From Microbulbifer celer (GTDB lineage Bacteria > Pseudomonadota > Gammaproteobacteria > Pseudomonadales > Cellvibrionaceae): a DNA stretch of 64,000 bases. Below are positions 18,387 to 25,980 of the stretch, piece by piece (positions within the stretch are counted from its first letter, which is position 1; each line of letters opens with the position of its first letter). The notes under the pieces are model-generated. The model had not been told where the DNA came from and did not search any database. It was given only the letters and a program-made list of their open reading frames with translations. The DNA lies in assembly GCF_020991125.1 (NCBI RefSeq), contig NZ_CP087715.1, positions 2,135,501 through 2,199,500 on the forward strand, in the 5' to 3' direction. Both the position numbers and the translations under genes were made by a program.

Positions 18387-19415
18387 ATGTCCACCACCAC
18401 ATCCACAACAAAGCCCTCCGCAAAGCCCACCGCCAGCCCCGCGCCAATGATTTATCAGGCGCCTATGGAAGGTGTGATTGACCACCACGTGCGCACACTG
18501 CTTTCTGCGCTGGGTGGCATCGACGTCTGCGTGACAGAATTTGTACGGGTGACGGACAACCGTTTGCCCCGCCGGGTTTTTACCCGACTGTGCCCGGAGC
18601 TGGAACAGGGGGCAATGACCCCATCTGGCACCCCGGTGCGCTTACAGATACTGGGCGGCAATCCGGAATCCATGGGGCGCAATGCGATGCGGGCAGTAGC
18701 CGCCGGCGCCCAGGCTATCGATATCAATTTTGGCTGCCCGGCAAAGACCGTCAACAACAGTGACGGCGGCGCCTGTCTGCTGCAGTCTCCACACCGGGTG
18801 GAATCCATTGTGGCCGCGGTGAGAAAAGCGGTTCCGGACACCATCCCGGTGACCGCCAAAATTCGGTTGGGGTTTTCTGACCGCAGCAGTTACCTGGACA
18901 ACGCCCGTGCGGCGGAGGCCGGCGGCGCCAGCGAGCTTGCCGTGCATGCACGCTCCAAAGTGGATGGCTACCGCCCACCGGCCTATTGGGAATACATTGG
19001 CGAAATCCGTCAGCAAGCAGGTATTAAAGTCATCGCCAACGGCGACCTGTGGACCCTGGACGATTTCATCCGCTGCCGGGAAGTCACCGGCTGCGATGCC
19101 TATATGTTTGGCCGTAGCCTGCTGGCACGGCCGGATATCGGGCTTCAGATCCGCGCATACTGTGAAGGCCGGGGTTACGCCCCTATGAACTGGCAGCAGG
19201 TGGCACAGCTACTCCACACCTACTACCACACCACCAAGGACCTCTACCCGGCCAAATACCTGGGTAACCGGGTCAAACAGTGGCTGGCCTACCTGAAACT
19301 CAGCTATCCCGAGGCGTTGGCGTTTTTCGAGCGGATAAAACGCCATCGGGATCCAGAGCTGCTGGAAGCGGAGTTCCAGCGCCAGCTACGTGGCAACGAA
19401 TGCCACGCTGCCTGA
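18387..19415 (+). CDS. dusC: tRNA-dihydrouridine(16) synthase DusC
   Basis: 342 residues. A ~20-residue Ser/Thr/Lys-rich N-terminal stretch precedes the catalytic start MIYQAPMEGVIDHHVRTLL. Family marks: DVCVTEFVRVTDNRLPRRVF (DusC subgroup), DINFGCPAKTVNNSDGGACLL with the catalytic Cys, and VIANGDLWTLDDFIRC plus AYMFGRSLLARPDIG for FMN. It reduces U16 in the tRNA D-loop. The Thr-rich leader may be non-native; ATG 18450 (MIYQ) is an alternative start. Divergent from oadG. Confidence 0.92.
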   Translation: MSTTTSTTKPSAKPTASPAPMIYQAPMEGVIDHHVRTLLSALGGIDVCVTEFVRVTDNRLPRRVFTRLCPELEQGAMTPSGTPVRLQILGGNPESMGRNAMRAVAAGAQAIDINFGCPAKTVNNSDGGACLLQSPHRVESIVAAVRKAVPDTIPVTAKIRLGFSDRSSYLDNARAAEAGGASELAVHARSKVDGYRPPAYWEYIGEIRQQAGIKVIANGDLWTLDDFIRCREVTGCDAYMFGRSLLARPDIGLQIRAYCEGRGYAPMNWQQVAQLLHTYYHTTKDLYPAKYLGNRVKQWLAYLKLSYPEALAFFERIKRHRDPELLEAEFQRQLRGNECHAA

Positions 19416-19579
19416 AACCACATGCCCGCATCAAAAGCGCAAAAAAGTGCTTGCAAAGGACCATCGGCCACGGCAGAATGCGCGCCCTATCGAGTTGATC
19501 CATTCCTTTGCGGAGGGTCGAAAGACTCGGTAACTTGCGGATTTTTAACGAGTTTTTCAAAACCAACGTTAAAAAATAG

Positions 19580-19608
19580 TTGACGAAGCCAAGGCGGGTC
19601 ACTATAGT
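19580..19608 (+). promoter_or_regulatory. Sigma70 promoter of tRNA-Arg
   Basis: TTGACG at 19580-19585 and TATAGT at 19603-19608 have the ideal 17-base spacer, ending 16 bases before the tRNA. Confidence 0.8.
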
Positions 19609-19624
19609 TCGCACCCATAACGAC

Positions 19625-19701
19625 GCGCTCGTAGCTCAGCTGGATAGAGTACCTGGCTACGAACCAGGCGGTCGGAGGTTCGAATCCTCCCGAGCGCGCC
19701 A
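19625..19701 (+). tRNA. tRNA-Arg (anticodon ACG)
   Basis: 77 bases including an encoded CCA. The acceptor GCGCTCG pairs with CGAGCGC at 19691-19697, the T-loop is TTCGAAT, the anticodon stem is CCTGG/CCAGG with anticodon ACG at 19659-19661. The pattern matches the E. coli CGN-reading tRNA-Arg, where A34 is converted to inosine. Flanked by a consensus promoter and a strong terminator. Confidence 0.98.
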
Positions 19702-19705
19702 TATC

Positions 19706-19741
19706 AAAAAGCCCCGATCTCGCAAGAGTTCGGGGCTTTTT
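19706..19741. terminator. Bidirectional terminator after tRNA-Arg
   Basis: A 12-bp stem AAAAAGCCCCGA/TCGGGGCTTTTT serves the tRNA on the plus strand and the convergent MaoC-like gene on the minus strand. Confidence 0.9.
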
Positions 19742-19762
19742 CGTTGTCGGGAAGAATAAGGA

Positions 19763-20734
19763 CTAATCGGTTATCGCCTCGACGGAACCGTGAAGGTGCG
19801 GGCTGCGACCTTTTTTGGCTTTCACTGAAAAAGAGAGGGCTGGTGCATCCAGTTCACGGCTGCCGGTAAAAACCACAGACGCCGGAAGCATAATCGGCTT
19901 TCTGAACGCGATCGCAATTTTGAATCGACCGGAAAACGGGGCCAGCTGCGGTTCCAACTCTGCCAGACAACGGGCTTTGGTCCACATGCCGTGTGCAATC
20001 GCGCCGGGAAAACCAAACAGCTTTGCACTCAAGGTGTAGAGATGGATCGGATTTCGGTCCCCGGACACGCGCGCGTAACGCCGCCCCGTATTCGCGCCTA
20101 TTTGCCACTCGCGCTCAATGCCGTGATTGCCCGCAGAAGACCGGGCGGCTCTCTGAAGCGCAGAGGCTCCGCTCAACGCGCTTTGCGCGCGGGCGGGCGA
20201 TCGCTTCCTTTTCTCACCACCCGCTTTTTCCTGGCTCCGAGCCGCACCAATATCGCGGCGCAACATGGTACTCACACACTCCCAGATAAGGCTTTCCTGG
20301 ACATAGACCCGGGTGAGGAGATCAAACTCCAGCCCCCGGCGGGCATGGCGAGGACCATAAAGTTCGCAACGAAAGTCCAGCCGATCTTCAATCTCTATCG
20401 GCCGGTACTGAGTAATCTCATTGCGCACATGCACAATCCCGAGCACGGAATATGGAAAGGCTTCGGATACCAGCAATGACAATTGCAAGGGCATTGCCAT
20501 CACAAAGGGGTAAGTCGCCGGCACGCGCGGAACACGCCCCTCTGCCGGACCGGAAAACCCGCAGACCCTGCAATATTCAACCAATCGCGCAGGGTCAATA
20601 GGCTGGTTTTTCAGCGTCGCGCAGGCGAGCAACGCGGATTCGCGCGGAGGCTCTACCCGCTTGCCCGGCACCAATGCCTTCAGGTACAGGGACGCCGTAG
20701 ACGGGACGGTTTTCAGAGCCAGCTCCAGAGCCAT
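19763..20734 (-). CDS. MaoC-like double hot-dog protein
   Basis: 323 residues. The C-terminal half contains the hydratase-2 signature ARVSGDRNPIHLYTLSAKLFGFPGAIAHGMW (~225-255), with the catalytic Asp/His of (R)-specific enoyl-CoA hydratases. The N-terminal half is a second, degenerate hot dog (PFVMAMPLQLSLLVSEAFPYSVLGIVHVRNEITQYRPI). A basic, low-complexity linker (SQEKAGGEKRKRSPARAQSA, ~168-187) joins them. Likely acts on acyl-CoA or acyl-ACP; the exact substrate cannot be read from the sequence. It shares the plus-strand tRNA terminator and is divergent from the CE2 esterase. Confidence 0.75.
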   Translation of the reverse strand: MALELALKTVPSTASLYLKALVPGKRVEPPRESALLACATLKNQPIDPARLVEYCRVCGFSGPAEGRVPRVPATYPFVMAMPLQLSLLVSEAFPYSVLGIVHVRNEITQYRPIEIEDRLDFRCELYGPRHARRGLEFDLLTRVYVQESLIWECVSTMLRRDIGAARSQEKAGGEKRKRSPARAQSALSGASALQRAARSSAGNHGIEREWQIGANTGRRYARVSGDRNPIHLYTLSAKLFGFPGAIAHGMWTKARCLAELEPQLAPFSGRFKIAIAFRKPIMLPASVVFTGSRELDAPALSFSVKAKKGRSPHLHGSVEAITD

Positions 20735-21142
20735 AATTCACTCACTTCAGAATGTCCGATCGGGGATTGGGACTTCTATCCTGGGTCGGAACTTGTGTTG
20801 AGGTCGGGTCTATAAAATTACTATGTTGACCAGCTGGTGACCGGTCATTGTTGGCGGTTATTTGTTTTCTGCCCTCGGTCAGCCTGATTGCAGGCGCCGC
20901 TCGAACAGATCCAGTATTCTAGTTCAGGCGCGCCCGCCTGAGCGTAGTTAACCGCCACGAAGCCTGCAGGCAGCATGCTTCTGCGTCTTTACCATTCAAT
21001 TCATCACACATTACCCTCTCCTTTTGCCGATTTGGTCGGTGCAGCAGTCCCTGCCAGTAGACTGGACCCAACAGTCATATTACCGTTTGCTCCATACCCT
21101 ACACCAGCTCAATGGTCAGATACCGTCGGAAGATACCAATCA
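20735..21142. other. Divergent intergenic region with two palindromes
   Basis: About 400 bases between the MaoC-like gene and the esterase. Two abutting perfect 10-bp palindromes, ACCAGCTGGT (20830-20839) and TGACCGGTCA (20839-20848), form a candidate regulator site. The esterase frame is open through part of it, but the extension is not protein-like. Confidence 0.45.
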
Positions 21143-22243
21143 ATGAAAAACACACTTGGAACCGCCTGTGCAGGACTTCTACTCACCCTGTGCAGCACAG
21201 CACTCGCCGCCGCAGACAACCGGATAACCCAGGTCATCAGCGCCGATGCGCCGGACCTACAGTATGTGGGCCGCGTTGACTTCAGTGATCGGCAAGCTCC
21301 CAGCCTTACTTGGCCCGGAAGCAGTGTCCGCGCCAATTTTACCGGTACTGCGCTCAGCATCATTCTGGACGACGAACTGGGTCAGAATTTTTTCAATGTG
21401 ATTATTGATGGCAATACCGCCCACCCTTTCGTACTGCAAACGCAACAAGGCCAGCACACTTACGAGGTTTCCCGGGCGCTGCCGTCCGGCGAGCACTCTT
21501 TGGAGATCTACAAGCGTACGGAGGGAGAATACGGGGCAACCGCTTTCAAGGGGCTGAGACTGTCTGAACAGGGTGAACTGACGGTGCCACCGGCGCGCCC
21601 CCAGCGGCGCATGGAAATCTTTGGTGACTCCATCTCCTGCGGCATGGGCAATGAGGGGGCGGACAACGGTCGCGACGATCTGGCCTCGGAACAAAACCAC
21701 TACTGGACCTACGGCGCGGTGGCAGCACGAACGCTGGATGCCGAGCTACACACCATATGCAGAAGCGGCATCGGTATTATGGTGAGCTGGTTCCCCTACA
21801 TCATGCGCGATTATTTCGATCAGCTCAGTGGCGTGGGCAACAACGAGACCCAGTGGGACTTCAGCCAATGGACACCGGATGTGGTGGTCATCAACCTGCT
21901 TCAGAATGACAGCTGGCTGATTGATCGGGAACACAAACTGCAGCCGGCGCCCACCGAACAGCAACGCATTGACGCCTACGTGAAATTTGCCCGCCGTATC
22001 CGGCGAGAATACCCCGACGCCACGATCATCGCTGCCCTGGGCAGCATGGACGCAACCGCAACGGAAAAATGGCCAGACTATATCCGCAAGGCGGTTGCAC
22101 AGATGCAAGCGCAATACGATGACGACAAGCTGCACACCGTCTTCTTTGACTACACCGGCTACGGGCAGCATCCACGCATTGCACAACATGTAAAGAACGG
22201 AGAACAATTGGCGAGTGTTATCCGGGAGAAAATGGGCTGGTGA
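21143..22243 (+). CDS. Secreted SGNH carbohydrate esterase, CE2-like
   Basis: 366 residues. The signal peptide is ~1-24 (GLLLTLCSTALAAA). A beta-sandwich domain (~30-145, YVGRVDFSDRQAPSLTWPGSSVRANFTGTAL) precedes the SGNH hydrolase domain starting MEIFGDSISCGMGNEG, where Ser is the nucleophile. Further blocks: VVVINLLQNDSW (Asn/oxyanion), ATIIAALGSMDA and the terminal GYGQHPRIAQH with the catalytic His. This two-domain plan is that of CE2 acetylxylan/glucomannan esterases. It removes acetyl groups from plant or algal polysaccharide outside the cell. No glycosidase lies nearby. A near-perfect palindrome covers its stop codon. Confidence 0.82.
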   Translation: MKNTLGTACAGLLLTLCSTALAAADNRITQVISADAPDLQYVGRVDFSDRQAPSLTWPGSSVRANFTGTALSIILDDELGQNFFNVIIDGNTAHPFVLQTQQGQHTYEVSRALPSGEHSLEIYKRTEGEYGATAFKGLRLSEQGELTVPPARPQRRMEIFGDSISCGMGNEGADNGRDDLASEQNHYWTYGAVAARTLDAELHTICRSGIGIMVSWFPYIMRDYFDQLSGVGNNETQWDFSQWTPDVVVINLLQNDSWLIDREHKLQPAPTEQQRIDAYVKFARRIRREYPDATIIAALGSMDATATEKWPDYIRKAVAQMQAQYDDDKLHTVFFDYTGYGQHPRIAQHVKNGEQLASVIREKMGW

Positions 22244-22253
22244 TCACCAGCCC
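22234..22253. terminator. Palindrome across the esterase stop codon
   Basis: GGGCTGGTGATCACCAGCCC is a perfect 20-bp palindrome containing the TGA stop of the esterase. It may end transcription between the two convergent genes; T residues occur only some 16 bases later, so it is a weak call. Confidence 0.4.
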
Positions 22254-22295
22254 TCCCACTACCATTTTTCGCCCCGACTGCGCGCTAATTACGCA

Positions 22296-23816
22296 CTAAT
22301 AAAGATCCCGTCGGTAGCGTCCCTCTGCCATCAGCGCTTCCAGGGCCTGCTCACCCAGGATCGCCGCAAGCGCCCGGTGGACGCTTTCCCCCATCCCTGA
22401 GCGACTGCCGCAAACATAGATGTCGGCGCCACGGGCAACAAACGCCTGCACGTCGTCGGCCCGTCCGGTGAGTACATCCTGCACATAGCGTTTTCCGGTG
22501 ACCTCGCCTCGGGAGAAGACCCGATCACAGCGGGCAATGACGCCCCCAGTCAGCCAGTTATCGAGCTCCAGTGCCAATGGACAGTCCGCGGTTTCGCTGC
22601 GCTCTCCAAACACCACCCACGCCGGCCCGGCGCTTGCACACCCTGACCGTTCAGCCAACTGCGCGCGCAGCCCCGCCAGGCCGCTGCCGGCGCCGATTGC
22701 CAACATCGGTGGCGTGTGATCGATCGTATGGCAATTGTTATTGTGGCGCAGCCTGCCGGCAAACCGGGCACCCGGCTCGCTGAACGCCGTCAGCCAGCCA
22801 GACCCGACGCCAAGCCCCCCGTCTGTCTGCATCTGCTGGCGTACAATCAATTTCAGGTTGCCTTCCCGAGGCACTGAGGCCACCGAGTACTCCCGCGCGG
22901 GGAGCATAGGCAGTGCGGAAAAATCCCCGCGGAGCAGCTCCGAGCTCTCCACTGCGACGGTGCTCAGATCGCGCTCGCTGAGCCAGTCCCGCAATTGGCG
23001 CGTGGACTGTTGTGACGAAATCCATAAATCGCCATCGAGGTTTCTCGCCGACAGCCAGGCGGAGACTACCTCGGGGGCGTTGCGTGGCTGCAGCACGAAA
23101 ATATCGCCGGCGCGCCAGGTGGGCAACGGGCCGCAGGCGCTCAACGTCACTTCATACAGCGGAGCGCCGGGGCTACCAGGGTTCAAAAGCGTGCGCGCGG
23201 TCAGGGTCCAGAAACGGTTGCCAGCTTCGCCCCCCTCCGAACCGTCATCAGGGACAGCGGCAATCTGACCGCTGTCGATCTGCTCCAGGGGTGCCAGCGC
23301 CTGCGCCCCCATCGCCGCCATGCCCTCGAATAGACGTCTCCCAAACGCGCAGAATTGCGCGTAGGCGCTGTCTCCGAGCGCGACAACGGAATAAGAAAGG
23401 TGGGAAAGGTCCAGCGCGGGGTTTATCTGTCCCCCGGCTTCGGCACCACCGGCGTGCAGCGCCGGACGAAGAAACTGGCGCGCAAATCGAACACCATTAT
23501 CCGGTGGTTCCCCCTCGCCGTAAGTACTCACCACAAACACCGCTTTACGGGCCGCAAGCAGAGTCTGTCGGGAAACCTGATTCAGCGGCAACAGATTGAC
23601 TGAAGCCTCCCCTGCCTCGACCTCCAGTTGTCGGGCACGCCGGGCGGCCAACGCTGCGGCGGTACCACTCTGGCTGGCGTAGGCGACCAACGTGTGGCCA
23701 CCGCGATTGGCGCAAGGTTGCGCCCTGCGGGCGCGCCAGTACAGCCAGACGCACCAAAGGAGCCAGGCCATCACTAACGCGACGGCCACAGCAGTTCGTT
23801 GAAGTTCTGTCACCAC
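22296..23816 (-). CDS. Membrane-anchored flavodoxin/FAD/NADPH reductase of an iron operon
   Basis: 506 residues. One N-terminal membrane helix (VAVALVMAWLLWCVWLYW, ~9-26). A flavodoxin domain (~45-185) begins TLVAYASQSGTAAALAARRA. A ferredoxin-NADP reductase-like module follows: REYSVAS binds FAD (~310), LAIGAGSGLAGLRAQL and the terminal DIYVCGSRSGMGESVHRALAAILG bind NADPH. The plan is that of sulfite-reductase alpha/cytochrome P450 reductase proteins. Last of five genes after a TonB receptor and PepSY protein, so it probably feeds electrons to reduce ferric iron or siderophore. Two GTG codons (23816, 23813) compete as start. Confidence 0.8.
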   Translation of the reverse strand: MVTELQRTAVAVALVMAWLLWCVWLYWRARRAQPCANRGGHTLVAYASQSGTAAALAARRARQLEVEAGEASVNLLPLNQVSRQTLLAARKAVFVVSTYGEGEPPDNGVRFARQFLRPALHAGGAEAGGQINPALDLSHLSYSVVALGDSAYAQFCAFGRRLFEGMAAMGAQALAPLEQIDSGQIAAVPDDGSEGGEAGNRFWTLTARTLLNPGSPGAPLYEVTLSACGPLPTWRAGDIFVLQPRNAPEVVSAWLSARNLDGDLWISSQQSTRQLRDWLSERDLSTVAVESSELLRGDFSALPMLPAREYSVASVPREGNLKLIVRQQMQTDGGLGVGSGWLTAFSEPGARFAGRLRHNNNCHTIDHTPPMLAIGAGSGLAGLRAQLAERSGCASAGPAWVVFGERSETADCPLALELDNWLTGGVIARCDRVFSRGEVTGKRYVQDVLTGRADDVQAFVARGADIYVCGSRSGMGESVHRALAAILGEQALEALMAEGRYRRDLY

Positions 23817-23828
23817 GGTACCTGCGGA

Positions 23829-24662
23829 TTACATCGGCAGAACTTCAAAAGTTGCGGAGTAAGAACCACGGCGGGCAGTCGCTGGTGCCTTGGCCTGGTC
23901 ATCCTGATATTCCGCTTCCATAAAGTAACGGCCTGCACTGGGCCAGGTTACGCTGAACTGCCCGGTATCATCCGCTTTCACCTGAATATCTTCCTGGCTG
24001 TCGCGGTAACGACTGCCGCCGGGCACCAGTACAACCTCGGCATTCTTTGCCGGCTCGCCATCAATCAGCAACTTGAAATTGGCACTTTCTCCGGCATAAA
24101 GATCATTGGGGTGCGTCACCGGTACCAGCTCCAAACCAACGCCTTGCGGCTTGAACACATCGCTGGTCGGCTGGCCAGCGGTGACAAACGTCTCAATACG
24201 ATGGGAGCTCTGAAACACGCGTAGCTCTTTCGCGTCTTTGGGCACAGCGCTATCAAACTCGGAATCGTTCGCCCGCTGGCCGCGACCAGGCCACATATGG
24301 CGCTTGCCCGCGTCGTCTTTCCAGAAGGCACGCAAACCGCTGGAGGCGAGCCCGATTTTGTAAGTCCCCTCTTCCTTCAGCTGTACATCAAAGGTACTGC
24401 GGTACTTCCCTTTGGACGGGTTTTCCAGAGCGATCTCTTCCCCGCTGGGCGCAGTCGCAGTTACATGATCCACCCCCATGGCGACATGATCAGGAAAGAA
24501 AATGGTGTTGGATACCGCGGCGTCGAAGGTTACGTAAGGATCTTCACCGGAGAGGACGGTGGTGCTGGGCAGAATCCACGCGCGGTGTGCCTGGGCCTGC
24601 ATCGCGATGCTGGCACTGACCAGTCCGGTCATCAGAATTTTTGCGAAAGTCATTTTCTTCAT
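23829..24662 (-). CDS. DUF4198 family periplasmic protein
   Basis: 277 residues. Signal peptide ~1-25 (ILMTGLVSASIAMQAQA), followed by the family's typical mature start HRAWILPSTTVLSGEDPYVTFDAAVSN. A later Ig-like part includes NDLYAGESANFKLLIDGEPAKNAEVVLVPGGSRYRD and TWPSAGRYFMEAEYQDD. DUF4198 proteins co-occur with TonB-dependent metal uptake; biochemical role is unsettled, possibly metal binding. AAGGAG precedes the ATG at 24662; a long in-frame upstream extension overlapping the next gene is rejected. Fourth gene of the iron operon. Confidence 0.85.
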   Translation of the reverse strand: MKKMTFAKILMTGLVSASIAMQAQAHRAWILPSTTVLSGEDPYVTFDAAVSNTIFFPDHVAMGVDHVTATAPSGEEIALENPSKGKYRSTFDVQLKEEGTYKIGLASSGLRAFWKDDAGKRHMWPGRGQRANDSEFDSAVPKDAKELRVFQSSHRIETFVTAGQPTSDVFKPQGVGLELVPVTHPNDLYAGESANFKLLIDGEPAKNAEVVLVPGGSRYRDSQEDIQVKADDTGQFSVTWPSAGRYFMEAEYQDDQAKAPATARRGSYSATFEVLPM

Positions 24663-24699
24663 GAGAGTCTCCTTGAAACTTGGGGGGGAAAGTCGGGGG

Positions 24700-25233
24700 T
24701 CACTGGACGAGGGCAACCCGGATACTGCCGAGTTCTTCTTCACCGCTGGCAGACAGTGGCAGTGCGGACTTTTCCAGCGGCCAGGTGATGGGAATTTCAA
24801 TCAGCTCACGACCGCCCACTTCCCGTGCGGCCTCGATACGCAGCCGGTACTTACCCGGTACAAGCTCTGCGAGTTCGCTTTCGGCAATCGCGACTTCCAG
24901 CGCGTGCTCACCGGGGCCGTAGGTCGCTGAGGTAATACCATCTACCGGCATATCCAGCGCCCGTCCGCCGCGACGCCACCACTGACGCAGATCCTTGAGC
25001 CACTTCTCCCCTTCGTTGTTACGCATCTCGACGTCGTACCAGACGGCGAGCTGGGTGGCATTACGGGATTCGTCCTCGAGCCACACCGCAACATAGGGGT
25101 TATGGTATTCCGCTACTTTCAGGCGCGGGATCTCGATGCTGACCTGCAGGCTTTCCGCGTGCGCGACATTACCGGCAAACAGCCCTGCCAGCAGCAAACC
25201 GCCCGCCAGCTGTCGGAAACACTTTTTATCCAT
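24700..25233 (-). CDS. DUF2271 family periplasmic protein
   Basis: 177 residues. Signal peptide ~1-26 (GGLLLAGLFAGNVAHA). The mature part follows the DUF2271 pattern: KVAEYHNPYVAVWLEDESRNATQLAVWYD, then KWLKDLRQWWRRGG and DGITSATYGPGEHAL. The family is nearly always found with PepSY-helix and DUF4198 proteins near TonB receptors, but its chemistry is unknown. It lies 37 bases from both neighbours in the same operon. Confidence 0.85.
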   Translation of the reverse strand: MDKKCFRQLAGGLLLAGLFAGNVAHAESLQVSIEIPRLKVAEYHNPYVAVWLEDESRNATQLAVWYDVEMRNNEGEKWLKDLRQWWRRGGRALDMPVDGITSATYGPGEHALEVAIAESELAELVPGKYRLRIEAAREVGGRELIEIPITWPLEKSALPLSASGEEELGSIRVALVQ

Positions 25234-25269
25234 ATCTATTCCCGTTTTTCCATTTGAGAGATGGGTCGA

Positions 25270-25908
25270 TCAATGTATGAAAACCAGAGCAATCACCAGG
25301 GGAATCAACACCCCCAGCGCGGTGATCGGCCAGGTGGAAACACGCTGCGACGACTGCTTCCACAACAGCCAGAATCCCGTGAGGCAGAAGATGATGCAGG
25401 CCGCGGAAAACACATCCAGAAACCAGCGCCATACAGTACCGGTATCGCGGCCCTTGTGAAGGTCATTGAGATACGCGATCCAGCCGCGGTCGGTACTTTC
25501 GTAGATAAAGTCACCGGTTTGCGTGTCGACTGACAGCCAGGCATCGCCGCCGGGCCGCGGCATGGCGAGATAGAACTCACCACTGTCCCACTCCCCGCTG
25601 CGCCCCCCAGGAATAAAGATCCGATATTCGCTGGCAAACCAGCGTCGCAAAACCCGCGGCAGTACCGGCGGCGCGTCTTCTCCGGTATCCCACCCCTGCA
25701 AAAGTTCAACAGGAACCACGGACTCATGGCTCACCAGCTGTGGCTCAGCGGGGATTTCACCGGCGTGATTTAACGTGATACCGGTAATCGCAAACAGCAA
25801 CATACCCACCAGGCACACTGCCGAGCTGATCCAATGCCATTGGCGTGCGCTGCCGAGAGAGATTGCCACGAACTTCAGGTTCCTTTTACCGGGGTCCTCA
25901 ATGGCCAA
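25270..25908 (-). CDS. PepSY-associated transmembrane protein
   Basis: 212 residues. Membrane helices at ~26-46 (SSAVCLVGMLLFAITGITLNHAG), ~164-184 (FLDVFSAACIIFCLTGFWLLWK) and the C-terminal ~190-210. The conserved RQWHWISS start and LNDLHKGRDTG loop carry the histidines that typify heme-binding PepSY_TM proteins. The central periplasmic domain is a PepSY fold. Such proteins are thought to shuttle electrons or reduce iron in TonB-dependent uptake. The annotated start is TTG; a Fur-like site lies directly upstream. Confidence 0.82.
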   Translation of the reverse strand: MAIEDPGKRNLKFVAISLGSARQWHWISSAVCLVGMLLFAITGITLNHAGEIPAEPQLVSHESVVPVELLQGWDTGEDAPPVLPRVLRRWFASEYRIFIPGGRSGEWDSGEFYLAMPRPGGDAWLSVDTQTGDFIYESTDRGWIAYLNDLHKGRDTGTVWRWFLDVFSAACIIFCLTGFWLLWKQSSQRVSTWPITALGVLIPLVIALVFIH

Positions 25909-25925
25909 AGATGATAATCCATCTC
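25907..25925. promoter_or_regulatory. Possible second Fur box
   Basis: The 19-mer beginning AAAGATGATAATC matches the Fur consensus at 13 of 19 positions by hand alignment. It lies in the gap between the receptor stop and the PepSY gene start. Confidence 0.45.
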
Positions 25926-25980
25926 ATTTTCAAACAAAAGCGGCGAGCCGCCGTGAAACCGTTAATATTTGTAAACTTGA

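Noticed and set aside
19625..19741. tRNA-Arg as an integration site for a mobile island
   Set aside because: The tRNA is followed directly by its terminator, and no integrase or repeated 3' tRNA end is seen nearby.
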